52,277 nt of DNA from Verrucomicrobiaceae bacterium (GCA_027486655.1 JAIXOR010000075.1:1-52277); one strand, 5' to 3'. Counted from the stretch's first letter, positions 1 to 8,815 are shown. Numbers and translations are program-made. Notes: generated by a model from the letters alone, not told the origin.

Positions 1-44
1 CCGACCTTGGCATGGCCACCATGCTGCGGCGGCGTGTGAGGTAT

Positions 45-215
45 TTCACCGACGGCGCGGTGATCGGGAGCCGCGGGTTTGTGAACGAAGTATTCGTCGC
101 CTCACGCCACCGCTTCTCCACAAAGCGCAAAGACGGCGCGAGACGGATGAAGGGAGCCGGCCGCGAAGCGGCGGGGGTTTTGTGGAGCGCGAGGGACTTG
201 CGGGTGCGGGTTTGA
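45..215. repeat. Terminal inverted repeat, left copy (~171 bp)
   Basis: The reverse complement of this stretch matches 52107-52277 with only about three mismatches by eye. The match begins beside a TCAAACCCGCACCC block and runs to the right edge of the window, so the right copy may be truncated by the window end. It contains AAAGCGCAAAGACGGCGC-like words. No convincing protein is encoded. I infer a dispersed multicopy repeat at which an assembly would stop. Confidence 0.85.
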
Positions 216-311
216 AGACTGGCTTGGATCCGAATGATCGCTCCCAACGCATGCAGGTTCCCTGTTTCAGCCGGTCTCATTCAAGGCCATGTCTCAAATA
301 GGAATGATTCA
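216..311. other. Short intergenic spacer downstream of the FAD oxidoreductase
   Basis: This is the space between the left terminal repeat and the stop of the minus-strand oxidoreductase. I see no ORF, no T-tracted hairpin and no recognisable site in it. A GC-rich stem (CCCGCC pairing with GGCGGG, about 319-341) lies just inside the end of the gene but has no T-run after it. Confidence 0.4.
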
Positions 312-2216
312 TCAAGGTGCCCGCCAGGTACCCGGGCGGGTCATCATTTCCTTGAGAAGTGAAAGATGTTTCTGATAGACGCCGCGGGGGTCGGTGTCTT
401 TTTGAATGCAAATGGCAGCGGCCTTGCCAACGATTTCGCCCATCATGCCGGTGGTGCGCATGACCCGGACCGGGCCGAGCGCCTCACGGTCCACACTGAC
501 ATTGCGCCCGGCCATGAAGAGGTTGGGGATGTTGCGGCTGTAGAGGGTGCGGTAGGGAGCCCAGTAGGGACCTTTGTATTTGTAGTTCGCCCCATCCGTG
601 GCCTTCGAGATGAATTCGTGTCCATCGAGCCCCTTGGAGAATTCCGGATGGGGTGTGTGGAGATCGATGTGCCAGGTGCAGGGGTAGCATCCATCATCGT
701 AGGGAACACTTTTCCGGAAATCGTCACCGGTGAGGATGATGTCGCCGAAAAGGCGTCGGGATTCCCGTTTGCCAGCGATAAAGGCGACCCAGCCGAGGCG
801 ATGGTTCGGGTAAAGTCCATCGATGTTCTTCAGGGTGTCCCAAGCGCCGTACATGGCGCGGAAGTTCTGGTCTCGAACACGTTCGATGTCGTGGATCATG
901 TCCATGTCGAAGCCGGTTTCCCAGAACCAACCGCCGAGGTTGGCGAGCGGTGAGTTGGCCCATTGTCCGTTGAGGGACCTGCGGCCGGGGAAGGGTTTAT
1001 CACTGAGGTCGAGTGCCCATGGGCAGCGTGGAAAAGGAGCCTCGGTGCGGCCTTCGCGCACGGTGATTGAGAGAGCGTCCTTGTCCTTGCACTCGCATTT
1101 GAGGACTTCGGCAGGATCAGCGACGTCGAGAAGGTTCCAGAGGTTGCTGGCCCCCATTTTGCCCTCGTTGGCCATCTCGTGATCTGCGCCTGCGAGGAAG
1201 CCGACGGTGGCATCTCCCGTGCAATCGGCGAAGAAAGAGCCTCGGATGCGTGTGCGCGCGGCGCTGCGGGTGTCCTGGGCGATGACTGCGGCGATGCGGC
1301 CGCTGTTCATTTCCACGGCGTTGACTCGTTTGCCAAGCAACAAGGTGATGCGGGGTTCCGCGCGGACGAGATCGAGTTTGCGTTGGTCGGCATAGACGGC
1401 TGCGCCTTTGGCATTGCCGTCCGTGGGTCCTTTCTTTGGGACGAGTTCTTCGACGATTGAGCCGATGTGAGGGAAGGGTTCGCGGCAGGTGTGGCCTTCC
1501 GGCCAGACGCGCACCTCCGAGCTGCCGTTGCCTCCGAGCACCGGGCGATCCTGGAGCAGGGCGACTTTCAGGCCGTTTCGTGCGGCGGAGAGAGCCGCGG
1601 CGGAACCGGCGATGCCGCCGCCGGAGATGACCAGATCGAATGAGCCGCCGTCGGAGGGCTCGGCGGAGAGTCCGAGGGTCTTGAGTCGGAATTCGGCGAG
1701 TTCCTGTTTTCCGTGAGGGGGGGTGAATGCGGGATCCGGCGAGAAAACGATGGCGTCGCAACGGCCTTCGAAGCCGGTGAGGTCGTGAAGGGAGATTTGG
1801 CGGCTTCCGGCTTTGATTTCAAGGGTGCCTCCATCGTGCCAATGCCACTCGGCGTTTTTGGTGCCGAAGGTTTCCGCGAGGGGCTTTCCATCGATGAGCA
1901 ATTGAAACCTACCGGGGGCTCCGGGAGCGTTCCATGGGGCCACCCAGTCCCGGGTGCGCACCCAAACGCGGTAGGTTCCGGATTTTTCGAAAGTTGCCCG
2001 GGTGACCGCGTCCTTGACCGGAATGCCCAGACCGTGAGCGAGCAGATAGGGCGAACCCATCACATCCATGGCTTGTTGATCCAGGTCCCAGCCGCCTGTT
2101 TCCGCAAATTGCTCTGCTTCGAGAAACACGAGTCCCGTGGGAGCGTTGGCCGCGGAGGAGCCAGCTGCCGCGGCGAACAGAAGGCCGAGGCTGATGAGCA
2201 AACATCGAGGGTTCAT
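312..2216 (-). CDS. Secreted FAD-dependent oxidoreductase with N-terminal CBM-like domain
   Basis: Predicted 634 aa exported flavoprotein. The ATG at 2216 gives a typical signal peptide (residues 1-23, hydrophobic LLISLGLLFAAAA core); a longer in-frame start lacks one. Residues ~25-165 form a β-sandwich-like region resembling the carbohydrate-binding domains often fused to such enzymes. The dinucleotide-binding motif ISGGGIAGSAAA is at ~197-208, followed by VLGGNGSSEVR and a C-terminal GRNVSVDREALGPVRVM segment. These are hallmarks of the FAD_oxidored (PF12831) family, common in Verrucomicrobiota and Planctomycetota and usually tied to polysaccharide use. The substrate cannot be told from sequence. 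It follows pqiC on the same strand after ~98 bp and may be a separate unit. Family assignment is secure; role is inference. Confidence 0.8.
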   Translation of the reverse strand: MNPRCLLISLGLLFAAAAGSSAANAPTGLVFLEAEQFAETGGWDLDQQAMDVMGSPYLLAHGLGIPVKDAVTRATFEKSGTYRVWVRTRDWVAPWNAPGAPGRFQLLIDGKPLAETFGTKNAEWHWHDGGTLEIKAGSRQISLHDLTGFEGRCDAIVFSPDPAFTPPHGKQELAEFRLKTLGLSAEPSDGGSFDLVISGGGIAGSAAALSAARNGLKVALLQDRPVLGGNGSSEVRVWPEGHTCREPFPHIGSIVEELVPKKGPTDGNAKGAAVYADQRKLDLVRAEPRITLLLGKRVNAVEMNSGRIAAVIAQDTRSAARTRIRGSFFADCTGDATVGFLAGADHEMANEGKMGASNLWNLLDVADPAEVLKCECKDKDALSITVREGRTEAPFPRCPWALDLSDKPFPGRRSLNGQWANSPLANLGGWFWETGFDMDMIHDIERVRDQNFRAMYGAWDTLKNIDGLYPNHRLGWVAFIAGKRESRRLFGDIILTGDDFRKSVPYDDGCYPCTWHIDLHTPHPEFSKGLDGHEFISKATDGANYKYKGPYWAPYRTLYSRNIPNLFMAGRNVSVDREALGPVRVMRTTGMMGEIVGKAAAICIQKDTDPRGVYQKHLSLLKEMMTRPGTWRAP

Positions 2217-2314
2217 GATGCCCAGTACACCGAAATGGAGGGAATCTTTCGCATGCGCGATGATTTTATCCGTTTCACGGAATGCGCTGCTGCCTGAGTG
2301 CAAGATCTGACCGG

Positions 2315-2872
2315 TCAGCGCATGCCGGACGCGATGTCATCGGCAAGACGGGAGAGCAGTTTCGACTGAGCGGCGACAAGTGAAGGATAGCCGTCGGAGT
2401 CGAGAGGCTCGCGGTCCACAAAGGTGCGTGACGCTGTCAGGCGGCGTTCCGGCAGCGAGTAAACGCGCCAGCCCGCCTCGATGACGGCATAGCCATCCGC
2501 GCCGGAGTGCAATTGGCGGACGTCGATGGTGACTTGTCGGGAGATGCCCTCGTCGCCGCGCCACGGGTAGGAGCGGACGTTGCCGGTCTTGAGGCGGCGG
2601 CCCAGGTTGGTGGCGGTGACACGGGTGATGGACGAGGACAGGTCGCCGGCCCATCGGTGGTTTTCCGCGATGCCGAGTTGGTGATCGGATTCGGCGACCA
2701 CGATGTTGGGGCGATCGATGTATTCGGCGAGGGAAACGGGACCCACACCGATGCCCGTGCCGCCTCCCGAGGGGGCGGGGCCATCCGCGGTGAGCACGTA
2801 GTAGGAGCGCTCCCCGACGCCGCAGGAGGCGAGCATAAGGATGGCAAAAAGGAGTTGGATGCGGCGGATCAT
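2315..2872 (-). CDS. pqiC: PqiC-like outer-membrane-anchored lipoprotein (ABC-type transport auxiliary)
   Basis: 185 aa lipoprotein with lipobox LASC (Cys17) after a short hydrophobic signal. The mature part matches the PqiC/DUF330 (ABC-trans_aux) family in length and pattern: an early YYVL, then a long β-rich domain with IGVGPVSLAEYIDRPNIV and a mid-protein AGDL segment. In E. coli, PqiC anchors the PqiB tunnel at the outer membrane for lipid transport. Here it is the last gene of FAH-pqiA-pqiA-pqiB-pqiC, 12 bp after pqiB, which supports the assignment. The ATG at 2872 is chosen because it gives the signal peptide directly. Confidence 0.82.
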   Translation of the reverse strand: MIRRIQLLFAILMLASCGVGERSYYVLTADGPAPSGGGTGIGVGPVSLAEYIDRPNIVVAESDHQLGIAENHRWAGDLSSSITRVTATNLGRRLKTGNVRSYPWRGDEGISRQVTIDVRQLHSGADGYAVIEAGWRVYSLPERRLTASRTFVDREPLDSDGYPSLVAAQSKLLSRLADDIASGMR

Positions 2873-2884
2873 GGGGATTTCGGT

Positions 2885-4576
2885 TCAGCGTTTTCCGCCT
2901 GGAGCTTTCGGGGTTGGATTGCCGGAGGAGTCGCGGCCGAAGAGCAGGGAGTTGGGGTGCTCGTTGACCGTATCCGAGACCCCCTTGATGGCGCGGAGGG
3001 ATGCGCGGAGTTCGTCCAGGGTGCGAAGGAGGTCGCCCTGCACCGCGCCATCGGGGCCGATGCTTTCGATCGACTTGTCGAGTGAGGCGATTGCCTTGCG
3101 CAGGTCGGCCGGGAGGTTCCTGAAGGCCGGGTCCTCCAGAGTCCCGCGTGCGGCGGCCGCGGTGGCCTCGATTTCCTTCAGGGCGGCGCGGGATTCGGTG
3201 ATGGTGGTTTTCGCCTCGGCGGCGGCGGCGGAGATGTTGGCGACGGCTGCGTCCACCTGTTTCATGTCGAAGGTCTGGAACTTGTCGAGAATGGCGGTGA
3301 GCTTGGCTTCCAGTTGGGCGAAACCGGCGGACACGGTGGGAATGGTGGCATGCTCGCCGATCTTCCCGACATCGGCCGCGGCGACATCCTCGTAGTAGTC
3401 GAGGTCCACATACAACGATCCGGTGATCAGGCTGCCGGTTTTGAGTGAGCCGCGGAGTCCCTTGGCCACGAGTTCCTTGAGAAACTCGATATCGCGCAGT
3501 TTTTCCGGATGGTCCCGCAGGTCGCGCCGCATCAGACGGCAGTCGATTTCTATCAGAACCGGAATCCGAGGATCGCCGTTCGAAGGCACGAGATCGAACG
3601 AGATGTCCACCACCCGGCCGATGGTGATGCCGCGGAACTCCACCGGAGCGCGCGGTTCGAGTCCGCGAACCGTCTGGTCGAAAAGAAGCAGGAGTTTCAC
3701 GGTGGGATCGAATGTGGCGTTGCGTGCCGCGTCTTCGTCCCGGTGGAGAACGAAGAATGCTCCATCGTTCACCGGGTTTCCGGGTGCTTCGCCCTCGGTC
3801 ACGCCGAAGGACACTCCTCCGGAAACCATGGCCTGCAGCGAGGGCGTCCGCACCTTGAACCCGTCCGCCCCGGCGCTGATGTCGATCCCGCTGGTGTTCC
3901 AGAACCGGGTGTTTTCGGTCACGAGCGGGCTGTAATCCTGTTGGATGAAGGCATCGTAGGAAACGCGGGTTCCATCCTGAGAAAGCGTGCGAGCCTCGAT
4001 GCGCCCCACCTCGAAGCCCCGGTAATACAACGGCGATCCCGCCGTGAGCAGGCCGGCTTCGTCCGTGGTCAGCACGATGCGTCGCCCCGGGACGCTGAGA
4101 TTTGTGGCAGGCGGGGTTTCCAGTCCGACGAAATCGGTCTCCCTTTCCGCGCCGTCGGCACCGGGATCGAGTTCGATGTAGGCCCCTTGGATGAGGGTGC
4201 CCAAGCCGGTGACCCCAGCTCCGGAGATCCGGGGTTTCACCACCCAGAAACGGGTGCCGCGCCGCAGCAGTTGTGAGGCGTCCGCATCCAGCTCGACGTG
4301 GACGACCACCGATTTCAGATCGCTGGAGAGTTCCACGTCATTGACGATGCCCACCGTGACCGAGCGGCAGCGCACTTCGGTCTTGCCGGCGAAGATTTCC
4401 TCGGCTGTCTCGAATTTCACGTGGGCCACTGGTCCGGCCGTGGTGAAGTGCCGGAAAAGCATCCAGGCGCCGATCACCAGCGCGACGAGGGGGACCACCC
4501 AGACGATGTTCCATCGTTGGGCGCTTCGCAGTTCCGGAGTGGCGGCGGAAGGCGGCGGTGTGGGTGAGTCGCTCAA
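2885..4576 (-). CDS. pqiB: PqiB-like MCE protein (intermembrane lipid transport)
   Basis: 563 aa, close to the usual ~546 aa of PqiB. One N-terminal transmembrane helix (residues ~23-42) is followed by three MCE/MlaD domains at roughly 50-145, 165-235 and 300-400; the repeated turn phrases are RSVTVGIVNDV, YRGFEVGRIEA and FRGITIGRVVDI. A C-terminal α-helical, coiled-coil-forming region (~420-510) would make the needle-like tunnel known for PqiB. The start appears to be TTG at 4576, 12 bp after the preceding pqiA-like stop, with GGAA upstream; no closer ATG keeps the TM helix. Predicted role: lipid shuttling between inner and outer membranes with the PqiA and PqiC neighbours. Confidence 0.88.
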   Translation of the reverse strand: MSDSPTPPPSAATPELRSAQRWNIVWVVPLVALVIGAWMLFRHFTTAGPVAHVKFETAEEIFAGKTEVRCRSVTVGIVNDVELSSDLKSVVVHVELDADASQLLRRGTRFWVVKPRISGAGVTGLGTLIQGAYIELDPGADGAERETDFVGLETPPATNLSVPGRRIVLTTDEAGLLTAGSPLYYRGFEVGRIEARTLSQDGTRVSYDAFIQQDYSPLVTENTRFWNTSGIDISAGADGFKVRTPSLQAMVSGGVSFGVTEGEAPGNPVNDGAFFVLHRDEDAARNATFDPTVKLLLLFDQTVRGLEPRAPVEFRGITIGRVVDISFDLVPSNGDPRIPVLIEIDCRLMRRDLRDHPEKLRDIEFLKELVAKGLRGSLKTGSLITGSLYVDLDYYEDVAAADVGKIGEHATIPTVSAGFAQLEAKLTAILDKFQTFDMKQVDAAVANISAAAAEAKTTITESRAALKEIEATAAAARGTLEDPAFRNLPADLRKAIASLDKSIESIGPDGAVQGDLLRTLDELRASLRAIKGVSDTVNEHPNSLLFGRDSSGNPTPKAPGGKR

Positions 4577-4588
4577 GTTTTGGATTTC

Positions 4589-5230
4589 CTATTCGGTTGA
4601 AGGGTTGGGAGCTCCCGGAAGTTCGTCCAGACGGTCCCACAAGAGGCGCGGATCAAAGCTCATTGCCGCGAACATGGTAAGCATGACGACGCCGGCAAAT
4701 GCAAGCGCTCCCGGCCCCGGGGTGATCGTCATGTAGTTTCCTAGCTGCACCAGCGAAACCAGGATCCCGACCACGAAAATGTCCACCATCGACCAGCGGC
4801 CGAGCAGTTCGGTGAGCAGGTAGAGCCGGCCGAGCGCCGCGGGGGAGGGGTGCACACGGCCGGTTGCGGCGAGGCAGAGCCAGGTGAGAGCTACGATTTT
4901 AAGGAGGGGAATCAGGATGGAAGCGGTGAAAATGACGATCGCGATCGGATAGGCTCCGGTGCGCCAGAAGGTCATCATGCCGCCGATGATGGTGTTGTGG
5001 GTGACCACGCCGATCTCGACGACGGTCATGACCGGCAGGACGTGGGAAGGAATGTAGAGAGCGGCGGCGGCGGCCATCAGGGCGACGGTGTTCTGGATGC
5101 TGCCGGGTTTTCGCAGGTGGAGGGTGGATCCGCAGCGCCGGCATCGACCGTCCGCCACGGGAGAAACCATTCCGCAGGTGTGGCAGCTTGCCAGACCGTG
5201 ATCGGCAGCTTTCGGTATCCGGCGGTTCAT
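4589..5230 (-). CDS. pqiA: PqiA-domain inner-membrane protein (second half-PqiA)
   Basis: 213 aa. An N-terminal zinc-ribbon (CHTC at 16-19 and CRRC at 30-33) is followed by about four transmembrane helices containing the PqiA-type stretch LYLLTELLGRWSMVDIFVV. E. coli PqiA is a single ~417 aa chain with two such modules; here each module is its own gene. The ATG at 5230 overlaps the stop of the upstream module (ATGA), which implies translational coupling and co-assembly. Acts in the inner membrane as the partner of the MCE protein encoded next. Confidence 0.87.
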   Translation of the reverse strand: MNRRIPKAADHGLASCHTCGMVSPVADGRCRRCGSTLHLRKPGSIQNTVALMAAAAALYIPSHVLPVMTVVEIGVVTHNTIIGGMMTFWRTGAYPIAIVIFTASILIPLLKIVALTWLCLAATGRVHPSPAALGRLYLLTELLGRWSMVDIFVVGILVSLVQLGNYMTITPGPGALAFAGVVMLTMFAAMSFDPRLLWDRLDELPGAPNPSTE

Positions 5231-5892
5231 GACCGTGCCACCTCCAGTCGGTCCCAGAGTTCTTCGCGGTCGATGCCTGCCACTGCGGCCGCCATGAAGA
5301 TCATCACTCCGCCGAAGGCCCAGAATCCGACTCCGAAGTGCACGTCCGCCACTTTGGCGAGTTTCAGCAGGCTGACGAGCACGCCGAGCAGGAAAACCTC
5401 CACCATGTTCCATGGCTCGCTGCGGTACATCCATTTGGCCACGATGAACGCGCCCGGGGCCGCGCGCCCTGCCATCAGCGGCATGCAAACGTAGATCATG
5501 CCACCGGCCAGCATCAGCGGGGCCACGACCGTGAACAGAAGGATGGAGGCCCCTAACAGCGGCGCATCCTCGTGGATCAGTGCGGAGGCCGCGCCGATGA
5601 GTGTCAGGTTCCGGCGGAGGGATGCGGCATCCATCGTGAGGAAGGGAAACACGTGCACCAGCACCATCAGCAACAGCGCCGCGAGGGAGAACGCGGATGC
5701 CCGTGCCAAAGATGCCGGCCGATTCTGATAGAGCACGGCTCCGCAGCGCGTGCAGTTGGCCGCGGTGCCCTCGGCCACCGGGTTGGCCTCATGGAGCGTG
5801 TCGCAAAAGTGACAGGCGGAGAAACGCCTGCCCCCTGCGGGCCGTGGCCAGCTGAGCAACGATCTCCAAGTTCTGGAAAACCCCGGTTTCAT
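5227..5892 (-). CDS. pqiA: PqiA-domain inner-membrane protein (first half-PqiA)
   Basis: 221 aa. Zinc-ribbon cysteines CHFC (27-30) and CTRC (47-50) precede four predicted transmembrane helices with the PqiA signature KWMYRSEPWNMVEVFLLGV. It is homologous to the next gene and together they correspond to the two modules of canonical PqiA. The ATG at 5892 overlaps the TGA of the FAH-family gene by the ATGA arrangement, and its own stop overlaps the start of the second module in the same way. The three genes are therefore very likely translated as a coupled set. Confidence 0.87.
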   Translation of the reverse strand: MKPGFSRTWRSLLSWPRPAGGRRFSACHFCDTLHEANPVAEGTAANCTRCGAVLYQNRPASLARASAFSLAALLLMVLVHVFPFLTMDAASLRRNLTLIGAASALIHEDAPLLGASILLFTVVAPLMLAGGMIYVCMPLMAGRAAPGAFIVAKWMYRSEPWNMVEVFLLGVLVSLLKLAKVADVHFGVGFWAFGGVMIFMAAAVAGIDREELWDRLEVARS

Positions 5893-6749
5893 GGGTTCCG
5901 GGAGGCGACCACCCGCTGTGCCAGTTCGCCCAGCCCTTCGACACCGCATTCGACGAAATCGCCTGCCTCCAGGTAGCGCGGCGGAGTCATTCCCATGCCC
6001 ACTCCCGCCGGGGTGCCGGTCGCCACCACATCTCCCGGGAGCAAGGTCATGAAACGGCTGATGTAGCTGACCAGCTGCCGGACGGAAAACATCATGTCGC
6101 CGGTCCAGCTGTTCTGTCTCATTTCCCCGTTCACCTTGCACCAGAGGCGAAGTTTCTGTGGATCGGGAACCTCGTCGGATGTCACCAGCCACGGCCCCAT
6201 CGGCGCGAAGGTATCCGCGCTTTTCCCCTTGGTCCACTGCCCGCCCATCTCCTTCTGGAAGGCGCGCTCGGAAAAATCGCAGAACGTCGAGTATCCGGCC
6301 ACGTGTTCGAGGGCCTCGCGTTCGTCCACGTAGGAAGCCGTGCGGCCGATCACCAGGGCGAGCTCCACTTCGTAGTCCAGCTTGCGGGCGCCACGCGGTA
6401 TCACCACGTCATCCGTCGGTCCGCTCCAGGCGCTGGTTGCCTTCATGAACAAGGCCGGCTCGCTGGGCACGCCTTCGCCGAATTCCATGGCGTGATCCAA
6501 GTAGTTTTTCCCGACGCAGACCAGCTTGGAAGGGCGGTTCACCGGGGGTCCCAGCCTCACCCGGGGATCGACCTCCAGACCTCCGAGGCATCCATCCGCC
6601 ACCCATTCCGCCAGCGCCTCCAGGCCGCCGGATGCGAAGAAACCCTCGTCGTAATCCTGAAACTCCCCGCTGGCGTCGATGAGCCGCCCGTCTGGCAAAA
6701 GAACTCCAGGTTCCTCACGCCCTTCATCGCCGAATCGGATCAATCTCAT
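5889..6749 (-). CDS. Fumarylacetoacetate hydrolase (FAH) family protein
   Basis: 286 aa, a normal length for single-domain FAH enzymes. Visible motifs: VGKNYLDHAMEFG (~79-91), the metal-ligand segment LDYEVELALVIG (E127, E129) with D158 downstream, QWTKGKSADTFAPMGPWLV, and PGDVVATGTPAGVG near the C-terminus. The SADTFAPMGPWLVT pattern is closest to the 2,4-diketo-3-deoxy-L-fuconate hydrolase / acylpyruvase branch, but the exact β-diketo-acid substrate cannot be fixed. It is first in the pqi operon and its stop overlaps the pqiA start, an odd pairing of a soluble catabolic enzyme with a lipid-transport system. A structured repeat lies ~60 bp upstream in its presumed leader. Confidence 0.88.
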   Translation of the reverse strand: MRLIRFGDEGREEPGVLLPDGRLIDASGEFQDYDEGFFASGGLEALAEWVADGCLGGLEVDPRVRLGPPVNRPSKLVCVGKNYLDHAMEFGEGVPSEPALFMKATSAWSGPTDDVVIPRGARKLDYEVELALVIGRTASYVDEREALEHVAGYSTFCDFSERAFQKEMGGQWTKGKSADTFAPMGPWLVTSDEVPDPQKLRLWCKVNGEMRQNSWTGDMMFSVRQLVSYISRFMTLLPGDVVATGTPAGVGMGMTPPRYLEAGDFVECGVEGLGELAQRVVASRNP

Positions 6750-7057
6750 GGCTGGATACTATCGGATTCCCCGCCCGGCCCAAACCCGAAAATCCGGGAC
6801 CTCATGGGCAAAAAAGAAGCGGCCCGACCGATCATCCCCGCGGGAAAAACCCAATAACCCGGGAGGCATCTCAGTCGGACCGCCTTGTCTTGCGACGCGG
6901 GACGCTTAGCCCGGGTCGGTAAGGTTGGCAAGAAAAAGTTGGGGGAATTTGAAGATTTCGGAATGAGTGGTTTGAGTGATTCTAAGCCCAATGAATGAAT
7001 CTGGCTCATGGTTGGCCGGGCCATGAAGGATCCGATGGCATGGGGGGTGCTCAAAGG
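6750..7057. other. Divergent intergenic region between the FAH-pqi operon and urtB
   Basis: This 308 bp spacer holds the structured repeat at 6808-6895 and must contain promoters for both directions. Downstream of the repeat is an A/T-richer stretch (6925-7000). No NtrC-type dyad and no well-spaced σ54 or σ70 promoter could be called with confidence. Confidence 0.5.
6808..6895 (-). repeat. Structured intergenic repeat, copy 1 (hairpin with U-tract on minus strand)
   Basis: Near-copy of 20118-20200. The arms GCGGCCCGACCGA (from 6819) and TCAGTCGGACCGCC (to 6884) pair. Read on the minus strand, the non-Watson-Crick positions become G-U wobbles rather than A-C mismatches, and the 3' arm is followed by a T-rich run (TTCTTTTTT). 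Both facts point to a minus-strand RNA. An inner CCCGGG-containing hairpin lies in the loop. It sits in the divergent spacer, ~60 bp before the FAH start. It could be a terminator/attenuator or a mobile REP-like element. Confidence 0.7.
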
Positions 7058-8812
7058 ATGGCCACACCACTCATGTGCTCCATTCATCCCATCCGCATTC
7101 TGAGACCCTTGTTTCTCGGACTGCTCCTTTGTTTCCAGAGCGGCATTGCGGCCGATGAAAATCAATCATCCGTGGAGCCCGTCCGTCAGGTGGTCGCGAG
7201 AGCGATCGCCGCTTCGTCGTCCAGCGAGCAGAGGGCGATCGTGCTTTCCCTCAAATCCAATCCCACCCCGGAAGCGGTTTTGTGGCTCAACAAATGGAAG
7301 GAAGGAGCGGTGTTCCTCCATGAGGACGAACAGGGGACGGTGACACCGGTTCTGCTCACGGGAGAGGCGGGATCCGACGATTCCCAGGAAGTGGTGAAAT
7401 TGGCCGACGGCACACCATTTGTCGGCGCTGACGGGAAGCCTGTCCGAATCAATCCGAAGGAGGTGGAGGCCGCGGAGACCGACTCGGGTTTGCGCAAAGC
7501 CATGAAAGAGGTTTCCGACATCGCGGCGCTTGCGAATCCCGACAAGGCGAAGCGCGTCCGCGCGATTCAGGATTACGCCATCGGGCAGAATGTCGAAAAG
7601 CTCCCCGCGCTCCTCACTCTCAAGCAAACCGAAAAGGATCCGGATGCATTGCGCGCCCTTGAAGAGTCCATCGCGATCATTCGCCTCAAGTCCGCCACAC
7701 CTGCCGAGCGGGCGGCCGCCTGTAAAACCCTCGGTTCGCTTCACTCGCTGGCCGCCAAGGACATGATCCGGTCTTTGTTGACGGACTCCGAGAAAGCCGG
7801 CGATGCGGTCACTGCGTCAGCCGCCCGGCAGGCGCTCAAATCCATCGAGGCCCACATATCCACCATCAACGCCTTTGGCACGGCCTTCCGCGGGCTGTCT
7901 CTCGGCTCGGTGCTTCTGGTCGTCGCCATCGGCCTTGCCATCACCTTCGGGCTGATGGGCATCATCAATATGGCCCACGGTGAGTTCATCGCGGTCGGCG
8001 CTTACACGGCGTACCTCACCCAGAACCTGTTTGCCTCAGGTATCAACCTGTCGCCTTTCGGCGTATCGATATCCATCCCCGGTTTCAATTTCGCTTCGGG
8101 TGGTGATCTCTATTTTGCCTTCGCGCTGCCTTTGAGTTTTCTCACCGCAGCCTTGGTCGGATTGGTGCTTGAGCGTTCGGTGATTCGTTTCCTCTATCGC
8201 AGACCACTGGAATCCCTGCTCGCCACCTGGGGTATCTCGTTGGTCATGCAACAACTGTTCCGGCTCATCTTCGGTCCGAACAACGTCCAGGTTTCCAGTC
8301 CGTCCTGGCTTTCCGGAAACTGGACTGTCAACGACATCGTTTTCGGGTGGAATCGCGTCTTTGTGATCGGATTCGCCGTGCTGATCATTGTTGCCACCTG
8401 GCTGGTGCTCAACCGGACCCCGCTCGGCCTGCTGATCCGCTCGGTCATGCAGAACCGCAACATGGCCGCCTGCATGGGCATCCGCACCGAACGGGTGAAC
8501 ATGCTCACCTTCGCCTTCGGTTGCGGCCTCGCCGGACTTGCCGGGGCCTTCCTCTCGCAGATTGGAAATGTCGGCCCCGCCCTCGGGCAGAATTACATCG
8601 TGGATTCGTTCATGACCGTGGTGGTCGGCGGCGTCGGCAACATCCTCGGCACCGTGATCAGCGCACTGGGCATCGGCCTCGCGGACCAGACTCTCCAGCA
8701 ATACCTGGGCAATCCGGTGATCGGCAAGATCCTCGTTCTCGGAGCGATCATCCTCTTCCTCCAATGGCGGCCGGCAGGCCTGTTTGTCACCCGTTCCCGC
8801 AGTCTCGACTGA
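7058..8812 (+). CDS. urtB: Urea ABC transporter, permease UrtB
   Basis: About 584 aa. UrtB is longer than ordinary LivH-type permeases because of an N-terminal extracytoplasmic domain, and that is seen here: a signal-like segment (RILRPLFLGLLLCF), then ~230 residues of charged, helical, repeat-like sequence with no TM. The LivH permease follows from about residue 270, with VVAIGLAITFGLMGIINMAHGEF and the VGGVGNILGTVISALGIG loop characteristic of branched-chain/urea permeases. The ATG at 7058 (GG-rich stretch upstream) was chosen; 7073 or 6995 are alternatives. First gene of urtBCDE and pairs with UrtC in the inner membrane. Confidence 0.93.
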   Translation: MATPLMCSIHPIRILRPLFLGLLLCFQSGIAADENQSSVEPVRQVVARAIAASSSSEQRAIVLSLKSNPTPEAVLWLNKWKEGAVFLHEDEQGTVTPVLLTGEAGSDDSQEVVKLADGTPFVGADGKPVRINPKEVEAAETDSGLRKAMKEVSDIAALANPDKAKRVRAIQDYAIGQNVEKLPALLTLKQTEKDPDALRALEESIAIIRLKSATPAERAAACKTLGSLHSLAAKDMIRSLLTDSEKAGDAVTASAARQALKSIEAHISTINAFGTAFRGLSLGSVLLVVAIGLAITFGLMGIINMAHGEFIAVGAYTAYLTQNLFASGINLSPFGVSISIPGFNFASGGDLYFAFALPLSFLTAALVGLVLERSVIRFLYRRPLESLLATWGISLVMQQLFRLIFGPNNVQVSSPSWLSGNWTVNDIVFGWNRVFVIGFAVLIIVATWLVLNRTPLGLLIRSVMQNRNMAACMGIRTERVNMLTFAFGCGLAGLAGAFLSQIGNVGPALGQNYIVDSFMTVVVGGVGNILGTVISALGIGLADQTLQQYLGNPVIGKILVLGAIILFLQWRPAGLFVTRSRSLD

Positions 8813-8815
8813 ACC

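Noticed and set aside
6920..6945. σ54-like promoter TTGGCA...GTTGG upstream of urtB
   Set aside because: The distance between the two GG/GC elements is about two bases too long for a -24/-12 promoter.
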